From positions 1 to 64,000 of the forward strand of contig CAZEFW010000009.1 in the NCBI GenBank assembly GCA_964511535.1: DNA of 64,000 nucleotides. The letters are read 5' to 3'. Made by a program: the position numbers and the translations under genes. This stretch comes from CAZCFB01 sp964511535 (GTDB taxonomy: Bacteria > Myxococcota_A > Polyangia > GCA-2747355 > CAZCFB01). Positions 53,997 through 61,571 of this stretch are shown here, one piece after another. The notes under the pieces were generated by a model. The model saw nothing but the letters and a program-made list of their open reading frames with translations, did no database searches and had not been told where the DNA came from. The stretch's first letter is position 1, and each line of letters starts with the position of its first letter.

Positions 53997-56408
53997 ATGT
54001 GTCAGGTGTCTTGGCTCGCCACATGTCTCCGTTACTGTCCTACCTTTGGGCTGCTGCTGGTGTGCAGCGTGGCTTCGGCCGCCCCCTTCGATTCCGACTG
54101 GCTCTCGCCCTACCTCGCCGACGGTGACGGCGCAGCGGCGCGGCGGCTGCTGCTGGCGGGCCACCCCGCCCGGGCCGCGGCCAAGCTCCAGCGTCACCTG
54201 AAGCAGAAGAAGCCCGCTGATGTGGTGCAGGCCAGGTTCCTGCTGGCTCACGCGCTGATGCGCCAGGGCAAGGTCTCGGCGGCGCTCAAGCTGTTCCAGT
54301 CGCTGCGTAAGGATTACCCCCTGCTGGCGGCGTACCACCGCGTCAACGCAGCCGAGGCGCTCTTCAAGCTCAAGCGCTACAAGGCCGCGGCGGCGCTGGC
54401 GGCCGGGGTTGGACAGGACGCGGTCCCCCACCGGCGGGCGCGGTGGCTCCGGGCGCGCGCGCTGTCCCGGCTGGGACATCACAGGGCGTGCGCGGAACAC
54501 CTTCGGGCGCACCTCGGCGCCGTGCGAGCCGGCAGCGCTCGCGAGTCCGCGAGCCGCCACCTCGAGGCGCGCCTGCTGCTGGCCAGGAGCCTGGAGGCCA
54601 TGGCGTCCGCAGCCCGCAGCAAGCGGCAGCGAACCAGGCTGCGCAAGGAGGCCCTGGGCCAGCTCAAGCGGGTGGTGATCGCGGGGGTGCTCTCGGCCCA
54701 TGGAGAGACCGCCAAAAAGCGGCTGGCCCGGCTCAGCCGGCGGCTACGGGGGGGCGCGGGCCTCGCCCGCCTGACCCCCGACGAGCAGTTCGCCCAGGCG
54801 AGGGTGCTGAGCAGAGCCATGCGTAACAAGCTGGCCGAGGCCGCCTATGGCAAGCTGCTCAGGCGCAAGCGCCTCGCCAGAGAGCTGCGGTGCAAGGCGA
54901 GCTACTACCAGGCCCGGGCGGTGTTCCAGCAGCGCGACCGGGCGCGGGCCGAGCCGCTGTACGTCAAGGCGATCAAGCGTTGCCGGGCCGCGGGCCTGGA
55001 CGATCTGGTGGTCAAGAGCCTGTACAACGGCGCGCGGGGGTTGGTGCGCAAGGGCAAGTTCAAGGCGGCGGTGGCCCGATACGCCGTGATCGAGAAGAAG
55101 CACGCGCGGCACAGCTACGCCGACGACGCGCGGCTCCGCGCGGCCGAGGCCCACGTGGAGATGAAGGACCCCGATGGCGCGGCCAGGCTGCTGGCCACCA
55201 TCCCGGATCGCTACCCGGCCGGCGACATGAAGCGGGAGGCCCTGTGGCGCCTGGCCCGCCAGGCATACTTCGGCGGCAAGCTGGACCAGGCGCTCAAGCA
55301 CCTCAACCGGATCATCGACACCATGGGGCGCGCGCGCATTTACTACGCCCACGGTCGCGCCCTTTACTGGAAGGCCCGCATCCTTGCGCGCCAGAAAAAG
55401 GCGAAGGCCGCCCGCGAGCTGTATGTGCGCTGCATCCGGGACTACCCGCTGTCCTATTACGCGCTGCTGTCGTTCAACCGCTTGCGCGAAGCCCACAACG
55501 AGACCTTCACCGCGCTGCGCCAGGTGTTGCTGTCGCCGGCCGGCCGGCCCGCGGGCCCGTGGTCCTTCAAGGCGCGGCCCCTGTTCGGCTCGCCGGGCTT
55601 CCTGCGCGGCGTGGAGCTGGCGCGGCTCGGCTTTGGCCGGGCAGCGGGACGTGAGCTGTCGGCGGCGGGCGTGGCGGTCAAGCGAGGGCAAGATTCTGCC
55701 GACCTGTGGCTGGCCGCGGTGCTCTACGACAGCGCCGGGCTGTGGCACCTGTCGCACATGGTCCCCCGCACCATGGACCGGGCGTACCGCTGGAGCTACC
55801 CCCAGGGCGAGGGGCTGCGGCGGTGGACCCTCTCATTCCCCCGGGCGTTCCTCCCCGAGGTGAAGGAGAACGCCACCGGGGTGGGGATCCCGCCCTGGCT
55901 GGTGCTGGCCGTGATGCGAGAGGAGAGCGGGTTCTCAACCACCGTCGAGTCCTGGGCCAACGCGGTGGGGCTGATGCAGCTGATCCTGCCCACCGCTCGC
56001 ACCACAGCGCTCCAGCACAAGATCAAGGTGAGCCGCAAGGCGCTGCACGACCCGGCTGTGAACGTCAAGCTCGGCGCCACTTACCTCGGCTTCCTGTTCG
56101 AGGCGTTCGGGCAGACGTTCCCGCTGGCCATCTCGGGGTACAACGCCGGCGAGGGCGCAACCATGCGCTGGCTCAAGCGGTTCAAGGGCCTGAAGCTGGA
56201 TGAGATGATGGAGCGGATCCCGTATGACCAGACCCGGCGCTACACCAAGCGGGTGCTGAGCAGCCTGTTCACCTACGCGCTGCTTTACGGCGCGGCCGAC
56301 GAGCAGGTGCCTGTCATCCCGCTGGACCTGCCCACCAACTCGGCGCAGACGTTCAAGGACGCCCGGGACAAGCTCCGAGCAGCCAGCAAGGGCTCCAAAA
56401 AGAAGTAA
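53997..56408 (+). CDS. Soluble lytic murein transglycosylase (Slt type)
   Basis: 803 residues with a signal peptide ending near ASAAPF. A long Arg/Ala/Leu-rich alpha-solenoid (about 40-600) with TPR-like repeats is followed by the SLT domain (about 625-780): MREESGF with catalytic Glu643, ANAVGLMQLILPTARTTA, ATYLGFLFEAFGQTFPLAIS and GYNAGEGATMRWL. It cleaves the glycan strand of peptidoglycan with 1,6-anhydro product formation. It is larger than Slt70 (about 620 residues) because of the extended solenoid. Its position after the pil genes may mean it opens the wall for the pilus (inference). Confidence 0.92.
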   Translation: MCQVSWLATCLRYCPTFGLLLVCSVASAAPFDSDWLSPYLADGDGAAARRLLLAGHPARAAAKLQRHLKQKKPADVVQARFLLAHALMRQGKVSAALKLFQSLRKDYPLLAAYHRVNAAEALFKLKRYKAAAALAAGVGQDAVPHRRARWLRARALSRLGHHRACAEHLRAHLGAVRAGSARESASRHLEARLLLARSLEAMASAARSKRQRTRLRKEALGQLKRVVIAGVLSAHGETAKKRLARLSRRLRGGAGLARLTPDEQFAQARVLSRAMRNKLAEAAYGKLLRRKRLARELRCKASYYQARAVFQQRDRARAEPLYVKAIKRCRAAGLDDLVVKSLYNGARGLVRKGKFKAAVARYAVIEKKHARHSYADDARLRAAEAHVEMKDPDGAARLLATIPDRYPAGDMKREALWRLARQAYFGGKLDQALKHLNRIIDTMGRARIYYAHGRALYWKARILARQKKAKAARELYVRCIRDYPLSYYALLSFNRLREAHNETFTALRQVLLSPAGRPAGPWSFKARPLFGSPGFLRGVELARLGFGRAAGRELSAAGVAVKRGQDSADLWLAAVLYDSAGLWHLSHMVPRTMDRAYRWSYPQGEGLRRWTLSFPRAFLPEVKENATGVGIPPWLVLAVMREESGFSTTVESWANAVGLMQLILPTARTTALQHKIKVSRKALHDPAVNVKLGATYLGFLFEAFGQTFPLAISGYNAGEGATMRWLKRFKGLKLDEMMERIPYDQTRRYTKRVLSSLFTYALLYGAADEQVPVIPLDLPTNSAQTFKDARDKLRAASKGSKKK

Positions 56409-56430
56409 GGCGGGAGGCCGGGTGGCCGGG

Positions 56431-56946
56431 CTACTCGGCGCCCGGGGTGGGCATGGTGAACGCCCTGCCCCCGAGCTCCTGATCCACCGCGTACAGGCCG
56501 TAGCCGTTGTCGCCGATCAGCTGGAGCTGTCCAACGATCCCCTTGGCCGTGGCCTCCTCTTCGACCTGCTCCCCGACGAACCACTGCAGGAAGTTCTCGG
56601 TGGAGTGGTCCCCCTCCTTCTTGGCCAGATCCACCAGGCCGCCGATGAGGCGGGAGATCTTGCACTCATGCTCATAGGCTGACTGGAAGGCGGCCAGGGG
56701 CGACTCCCACTCGCTGGCAGGGCCGGCGATGGGGGCCAGGGTCACCTTGCCGTCGCGGTCGCAGATGTAGCTGTAGAACTTGCTGACGTGGAACAGCTCC
56801 TCCTGCGCCTGGGCGCGCATCCATCCCGCCATACCGGGCAGGTCCTTGTCCTCAAAGTAGGCCGACATGGCCAGGTAGAGGTAGGAGGAGAACAGCTCCT
56901 CGTTGATCTGCTTGTTGAGAGCCTCCTGAATCGACTCCTTGATCAT
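56431..56946 (-). CDS. ftnA: Ferritin
   Basis: 171 residues, a four-helix ferritin. Helix A has INEELFSSYLYLAMSAYFED (Glu and Tyr ligands), helix B has AQEELFHVSKFYSYI with the EExxH ferroxidase ligands, helix C has YEHECKISRL, and helix D has QWFVGEQVEEEATAKG. It should oxidise Fe(II) and store iron in a 24-subunit shell. It is the last of three ferritin-like genes on the same strand. It converges on the lytic transglycosylase gene. Confidence 0.93.
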   Translation of the reverse strand: MIKESIQEALNKQINEELFSSYLYLAMSAYFEDKDLPGMAGWMRAQAQEELFHVSKFYSYICDRDGKVTLAPIAGPASEWESPLAAFQSAYEHECKISRLIGGLVDLAKKEGDHSTENFLQWFVGEQVEEEATAKGIVGQLQLIGDNGYGLYAVDQELGGRAFTMPTPGAE

Positions 56947-57068
56947 CTGATCCTCCTGGTTGGTCCTGTTTCTCGGGTCAAGAACGCATTAAAGGTAGAC
57001 CTGTCCCTGCCCGGGTCAAGGCGAGATCGGATCTGGATTGCTGTTAAACGCCGAGGTTGCTCTACGCC

Positions 57069-57240
57069 CCTCCGGGGGAGCAGCCCTTGCACGCCTCGCT
57101 GTGTTGGATCGCTCAGGACGGCCAGCGCGCCTCCGGCGGAGCCCGCAGTCCTCGCGTCGCTTCGTTGGATTGCTTCGGACGAGCCACCCGCCTCCGGCGG
57201 AGCCCTCCCTGCTCGCGTCCCTGCGGGACACTCCGCGATG
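57069..57240. repeat. Tandem repeat of 61 bp, about 2.8 copies
   Basis: CCTCCGG...GGAGC begins at 57069, 57130 and 57191, exactly 61 bases apart; the last copy is partial. Copies 1 and 2 share GTTGGAT and CTCGC/CTTCG blocks; copies 2 and 3 share CCTCCGGCGGAGCCC and CTCGCGTC. Each copy has a CTCCG/CGGAG hairpin. It fills most of the 303-bp gap between the ferritin and rubrerythrin-like genes; the rest shows nothing. Confidence 0.75.
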
Positions 57241-57249
57241 AAGGTCGGG

Positions 57250-57696
57250 CTAATTCTCAGCCAGGATGACGTCGTCGTACTCCACCTCGAACCGCAGCTT
57301 GTGCCGCGCCTCCTCCTGGGCCAGGGCCAGGAAGGTCTGCTGCAGGTCCTCATCGTCGACGGAGTTGGAGAGGTCCAGGTACATCTTGTAAGAGGACTTC
57401 TCACGCTTCATGGCCAGGATGAGCGCCTTCTGGTAGTCGAGCTCCTCGTTGGGATCCACGTCAACGACGTACTCGGCGATCTTGAGGTTGAGGACCTTGT
57501 CCTTGTGCGGCAGGAGGCGCTTGCCGTCCTTGATGGCGGTCAGCTTGGCCTTGTGGCCCAGCTCCTCACCAGCGAACTGCACGAAGATGTCCTTCATGCC
57601 CCGGTGCTCCATCTTCTTGGCCAGGTCCATGTAGAAGTCGTGAGCGGCTTGCTCCCGGCCGATGGCGAAGTCCAGGATCTCATCAACGCTGTTCAT
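57250..57696 (-). CDS. Rubrerythrin-like ferritin-fold diiron protein
   Basis: 148 residues. Diiron ligands occur in the usual places: AIGREQAAHDFYMDL, FAGEELGHKAKL, MKREKSSYKMYLDL and ALAQEEARHKLRFE. The C-terminal rubredoxin domain of classical rubrerythrin is absent (no CxxC). It likely handles peroxide or iron. It lies 51 bases downstream of another ferritin-like gene and upstream of ferritin. Confidence 0.88.
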   Translation of the reverse strand: MNSVDEILDFAIGREQAAHDFYMDLAKKMEHRGMKDIFVQFAGEELGHKAKLTAIKDGKRLLPHKDKVLNLKIAEYVVDVDPNEELDYQKALILAMKREKSSYKMYLDLSNSVDDEDLQQTFLALAQEEARHKLRFEVEYDDVILAEN

Positions 57697-57747
57697 TTAA
57701 GTGCTCCTTCTGACGTTGCTGTGGATGAACGGGGTTATCAGGGGCGC

Positions 57748-58179
57748 CTAGTTGTAGACACCTTTCTTGAGCATTTGCAGATCGTCCAGCATCTTGTCGT
57801 GCTTCTTCTCGTCCTCGGCGAGGTACGAGATCAAGTAACGCTGAACCTGGTTCGTTTTTTCGGGCACGAGCTCCAGGGCGACCTTGGCCATCTCGATGGT
57901 CTTCTTCTCCAGCTCGATGTGCTTCTCGATGGCGACCCAGGCCTGGGCCATCTGGTCGAAGTTGAGCGCCACGGTCTCCCGCTCGAGGGTGTCGATGATC
58001 ATCTGCTGGATACGATGATGCATGTTGGAGTCGCGCTGAATGATCTCGGCCACGAGGCGGATCAGGGGCTGATCGATCTCCTCCATGATCTTTGCCGTCT
58101 GGGCCACGGCGGCGTCCTCGAGCTTCTGCCACTTCTTCATGCAGAGGATCAGTTTCTCTTGCTGTTCACGGGTGCTCAT
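57748..58179 (-). CDS. Ferritin-like helical protein, third of the cluster
   Basis: 143 residues from the ATG at 58179 with AAGGAG ahead; an ATG six codons upstream is part of the ribosome-site region. All-helical with acidic and His ligand-like residues: QRDSNMHHRIQQM, WVAIEKHIELEKKTIEMA and LAEDEKKHDKMLDDL. The ExxxH pair is as in ferritin-like dimanganese/diiron proteins, though a full set of ligands is not certain. It leads the three-gene ferritin-like run and may sense or bind iron. No named subfamily is claimed. Confidence 0.7.
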   Translation of the reverse strand: MSTREQQEKLILCMKKWQKLEDAAVAQTAKIMEEIDQPLIRLVAEIIQRDSNMHHRIQQMIIDTLERETVALNFDQMAQAWVAIEKHIELEKKTIEMAKVALELVPEKTNQVQRYLISYLAEDEKKHDKMLDDLQMLKKGVYN

Positions 58180-58338
58180 TATGATCTCCTTGCTCAACCG
58201 GCCCTCTTCTGGACCATTTGATTAGCTGAGCTCCGGGTCCAGGGGCGAGGAGCCGGTCGGTAGAACAGGAAGCTCCAAGCGCCTCCCCTCGTACCCCAGA
58301 TGGAGCCAAAAAACAACCTGCTATCGCGCCGCGAAGGG

Positions 58339-59184
58339 TCAAGATTGCTCCCCCTGCGCGGACTGTTGCCGCGCGCCGAAATCTTGCTGGCACGCCGGAC
58401 AATAAAACGTGCTGCGTTGCTGGAGGACCTGCCGCACCACGGCCGCGCCGCAGCGACGGCACGGCTCCCCTTCCCGCCCGTATACCTTCAGGTACCGCTG
58501 GTAGCCCCCGACGCTGCCGGAGGCGTCCTGGAAATCCGAGAAGGTGGTGCCGCAGTTGTCCACGGCCTTCTGGAGCACCCAGCGGGTGGCTCGCCAGAGG
58601 CGCGCGGTCTCCAGGCGGTCCAGGTCCCCTGCCACGGCGGTCGGGCTCAGCCGGGCGCGGTGGAGGATCTCGCAGGCGTAGATGTTGCCAAGCCCCACCA
58701 GGCGGTCCTGGCGCAGCAGCCAGACCTTCAGCGCCTGCCGGCTCTCTTCCAGCAGCTTGCCGAGCCGCGCGGCGGTGAACATCTCTGACATGGGGTCCAG
58801 CCCGCCAGGGGTGAGCCGGGCAGGATCGGCGTCGAAGCGGATGGTGCCGAACCGGCGGGTATCCACGAACAGCAACGCCCCTTGCTCCAGCTCGATGATG
58901 GCCCGCAGGTGGTCCCGCGCTCGCTGGCCTGCGCCCGCCTGCCACAGCAGGCGTCCGCTCATCCGCAGGTGAACGGCCAGCCAGAGCCGCTTCGATCCGC
59001 GGATCAGCACCAGCGCAACCTGCTTGCCGAGCCGGGTGCCCCTCTCAACCCTCCACCCCAGCAGCTGTTGAAGGTCTTGCTCGGTGCACCGGCTGTCGAT
59101 GACCTCCACGGCGGTGACGCGCTGCCCCCTTACCAGTGGGTGGAGCTGACGCGAAACAGTCTCGACCTCGGGGAGCTCGGGCAT
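58339..59184 (-). CDS. mutM: Formamidopyrimidine-DNA glycosylase
   Basis: 281 residues. The catalytic N-terminus is PELPEVETVSRQL (Pro1 after Met removal, Glu2), with the beta-F loop GTRLGKQVALVL, GRLLWQAGAGQRARDHLRAI and DRLVGLGNIYACEILHRARL. The C-terminal zinc finger is CRRCGAAVV...TFYCPACQ. It removes 8-oxoguanine and formamidopyrimidines and nicks the backbone. Near the ferritin genes it fits an oxidative-damage theme. Confidence 0.95.
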   Translation of the reverse strand: MPELPEVETVSRQLHPLVRGQRVTAVEVIDSRCTEQDLQQLLGWRVERGTRLGKQVALVLIRGSKRLWLAVHLRMSGRLLWQAGAGQRARDHLRAIIELEQGALLFVDTRRFGTIRFDADPARLTPGGLDPMSEMFTAARLGKLLEESRQALKVWLLRQDRLVGLGNIYACEILHRARLSPTAVAGDLDRLETARLWRATRWVLQKAVDNCGTTFSDFQDASGSVGGYQRYLKVYGREGEPCRRCGAAVVRQVLQQRSTFYCPACQQDFGARQQSAQGEQS

Positions 59185-59200
59185 GCGAAGGAAACCTGGA

Positions 59201-59473
59201 CTACCGCCACTTCCCGGCGTCTTCGTGACGCTTGCACTCCTCGGCCGCCATGTTCCGGAGCCGATAGGCCGTGTCTCTCAAGATACCGTAGAGGATGCCG
59301 CATGAGGCGTCCTGACGGTCCCGGTCCCCCTCCTCGGCCAGGGCCAGCATCTCCTGAGTCATGCGCATCAGGCGGCGCAGGTTCTTGTTGAATGGGCGCA
59401 GTTCATCCGCCTCGATCATTTCGGGAACATTTGTCTCACGAGTCACAGCGCCACCAAGGAGTGCAAACCACAT
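59201..59473 (-). CDS. Small cytoplasmic helical protein
   Basis: Up to 90 residues, almost all helical: NKNLRRLMRMTQEMLALAEE, then DRQDASCGILYGILRDTAYR and LRNMAAEECKRHEDAGKWR. Two Cys are present. The start is uncertain: ATG at 59473, GTG at 59446 or ATG at 59419, and none has a strong ribosome site. It lies 16 bases upstream of mutM on the same strand and may be cotranscribed. TGTCTC-type motifs flank its 5' end. No family is recognised. Confidence 0.55.
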   Translation of the reverse strand: MWFALLGGAVTRETNVPEMIEADELRPFNKNLRRLMRMTQEMLALAEEGDRDRQDASCGILYGILRDTAYRLRNMAAEECKRHEDAGKWR

Positions 59474-59548
59474 GCCACTGATAGTGAGACAGTTGGTGGT
59501 GATTGGGAAAGCCGTCCGGCGACAACGACGGCTGCGACTACCCCTGCG

Positions 59549-61390
59549 CTAGGAGATGGGGTTGCGGCTGAGGAAGCGGTACAGGGTGGCTCGCCCCACG
59601 CCGAGCAGCTTGGCGGCCTTGACCTTGTTGCCGCCGGTCTGCTGCAGGGCCTGCTCCACGGCCTCGAGGTTGAGCTTGAACCGGCCCTGCTTGGTCGCCG
59701 GCGCCGGGGCCAGCTCGGTGGCCGTCGCCGTCGCGGGCGGAGTGGTCTGGACCAGGGGCATGGGCTCGCCCTCGAAGTCACGAACCTCCGGCGGCAGATG
59801 GTGCGGCATGACCTCATCGCCCTGACAACGCACGGCCGCGAACTGCAGAGCGTTGATCAGCTCCCGGATATTGCCCGGCCAGCGGTGGCGCAGCAGGTTC
59901 TCCAGGGCCCCGGCCGAGACACGCTGGATATCCTTGCCGGTCTCTTCGCGGATGGTGCCGAGGAAATGCTCAACCAGGAGCGGCAGGTCCTCGACCCGCT
60001 CGCGCAAGGGCGGCAGGGTGAGCGGCACCACACACAGCCTGTAGAACAGATCCTCGCGGAAGTCGCCTTTGGCGACCATCTGACGCAGGTCCCGGTTGGT
60101 GGCCGCGATGATGCGCACGTCTGCCGCATAGGAGCGCTCGCCGCCCACCATCTCGAAGCGCTTCTCCTGCAGCACCCGCAGCAGCTTGACTTGGAACGCG
60201 GGGGTCAGCTCCCCCACCTCGTCCAGGAACAGGGTCCCCCGGTTGGCCAGCTCGAAGCGCCCCTTCTTGTCACGGATGGCGCCAGTAAACGCGCCGCGAA
60301 CATGGCCGAACAGCTCACTTTCCAGGATGTTTTCAGGCAACGCGCCGCAGTTTATCGGGACGAAGGGCCCCTTGGAGCGCCGGCTCTCGGCATGGATCGC
60401 GCGGGCGGCAAGCTCCTTGCCGGTGCCGCTCTCTCCGGCGACGAGCACCGAGTAGTCCGAGCTGGCCACCTGGCGAATTGTCGTGAAAATCTCCTGCATT
60501 GCCCTGGAGTTGCCCACGGTGCCATGGAACGGCGAGCCGCGGCGAAGCTGCCAGCGCAGGTCGTTGACCTCGGTCACGTCATCGATGCTGGCCATGACGC
60601 CATACAGGCGGCCTGCGCCCAGGGGCATGGGGCGGACGTCCATGCGCAGGCGGCGGTCCTCGCCATCCCGGGTGGTGAAGGTGGTGTAGTACTCCTGACG
60701 CTCGGTCACGCGCTCGTTGGTGCCGCGGAACAGGCAACCGTTGCCGCAGATCCCCTCCTTGCCGAACACGTCGTGGCAGTCCCGCCCCAGCACCTCTTTC
60801 CGGCTGTAGCCGGTGAGCGCCTCGGCGGCCTGGTTGAACAGGCTGATGCAGCGGAACTCGTCATGGGCGATGATGCCCTCGCTCAAGGTATCCAGGATGC
60901 GATGGATCCGCTGACGCTGCCCCTGCAGGGCCTCGAGGTACCCGCAGGCCAGCGCGTCCAGCTGCTGCTGCATGCTGTTGATGACGCGCTGCAGGTGGTC
61001 CGGCGACCAGGTGGACTCGCCGGGCGCAGCCTCGGGCAGCGCCCAGCGGAGGTGGATAGGATCCCCAACCAGCAGCGGCCGCTTGTCCACGGCGCGGGGA
61101 TCCTCCTCCTCGGGGAAAGCGGTCTGGCCCTGGCGGTGCAGCCGGATAACCAGATCAAATGATTGATGATGCAGGGTTTCCAGCCCCGGCACCGGCGCCG
61201 GCGCCGACACCGGGCGCTCGCGCAACAGGTATCGACGGACCGGATCCGGGATCTGGCCCGGCTCCAGGGTCGCGGTGGCGATCTCCATCGGCGCCCCTGG
61301 CGTCATGAGGGAGAATGCCAGCTCGAAAAGCTGTGCGTAGACGCCCTGATCTTCGTCGTAAACCAGCGTTGATACAGTATTTGACATCAT
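59549..61390 (-). CDS. PAS-containing sigma54-dependent activator (Fis family)
   Basis: 613 residues from the ATG at 61390 (a second ATG follows at once). An N-terminal sensory region (1-140), a PAS domain (about 155-270, FNQAAEALTGYSRKEVLGRD and a Cys cluster KEGICGNGCLF), an AAA+ domain with GESGTGKE, GAFTGAIRDKKG and FLDEVGEL, and a C-terminal Fis HTH (GGNKVKAAKLLGVGRATLYR). There is no receiver domain, so the signal is probably sensed directly; the Cys pair may allow redox sensing. It is divergent from the DUF255 gene, whose promoter has a sigma54-like -24/-12, so that gene is the likely target. Confidence 0.92.
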   Translation of the reverse strand: MMSNTVSTLVYDEDQGVYAQLFELAFSLMTPGAPMEIATATLEPGQIPDPVRRYLLRERPVSAPAPVPGLETLHHQSFDLVIRLHRQGQTAFPEEEDPRAVDKRPLLVGDPIHLRWALPEAAPGESTWSPDHLQRVINSMQQQLDALACGYLEALQGQRQRIHRILDTLSEGIIAHDEFRCISLFNQAAEALTGYSRKEVLGRDCHDVFGKEGICGNGCLFRGTNERVTERQEYYTTFTTRDGEDRRLRMDVRPMPLGAGRLYGVMASIDDVTEVNDLRWQLRRGSPFHGTVGNSRAMQEIFTTIRQVASSDYSVLVAGESGTGKELAARAIHAESRRSKGPFVPINCGALPENILESELFGHVRGAFTGAIRDKKGRFELANRGTLFLDEVGELTPAFQVKLLRVLQEKRFEMVGGERSYAADVRIIAATNRDLRQMVAKGDFREDLFYRLCVVPLTLPPLRERVEDLPLLVEHFLGTIREETGKDIQRVSAGALENLLRHRWPGNIRELINALQFAAVRCQGDEVMPHHLPPEVRDFEGEPMPLVQTTPPATATATELAPAPATKQGRFKLNLEAVEQALQQTGGNKVKAAKLLGVGRATLYRFLSRNPIS

Positions 61391-61434
61391 ATGTTCCGAC
61401 AGCGGTACGGCTCCAGATCTGCCGTATATCATTC

Positions 61435-61474
61435 TGTCTCAGACCAGGCAATGTTTGTCTCGCCAAAGTGTCTC
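61435..61474. promoter_or_regulatory. Three TGTCTC direct repeats, candidate activator sites
   Basis: TGTCTC at 61435, 61456 and 61469 lies 50-90 bases upstream of the sigma54-like promoter and between the divergent activator and DUF255 genes. Suitable as enhancer sites. Confidence 0.4.
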
Positions 61475-61522
61475 GTCTGTGACCCGCCGATACATCCCAG
61501 GGGGGTATGCCAGGACATCACT

Positions 61523-61538
61523 CCTGGCATGATGCATG
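61523..61538 (+). promoter_or_regulatory. Sigma54-like promoter for the DUF255 gene
   Basis: CTGGCATGATGCATGC: GG (61525-61526) and GC (61537-61538) are twelve bases apart, with GCA and TGC kept; the CAC and TT positions deviate. Start codon 34 bases after the GC. Confidence 0.55.
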
Positions 61539-61571
61539 CTGAGCCAGATGGAGGACCGGGAGGAGCGAGAC

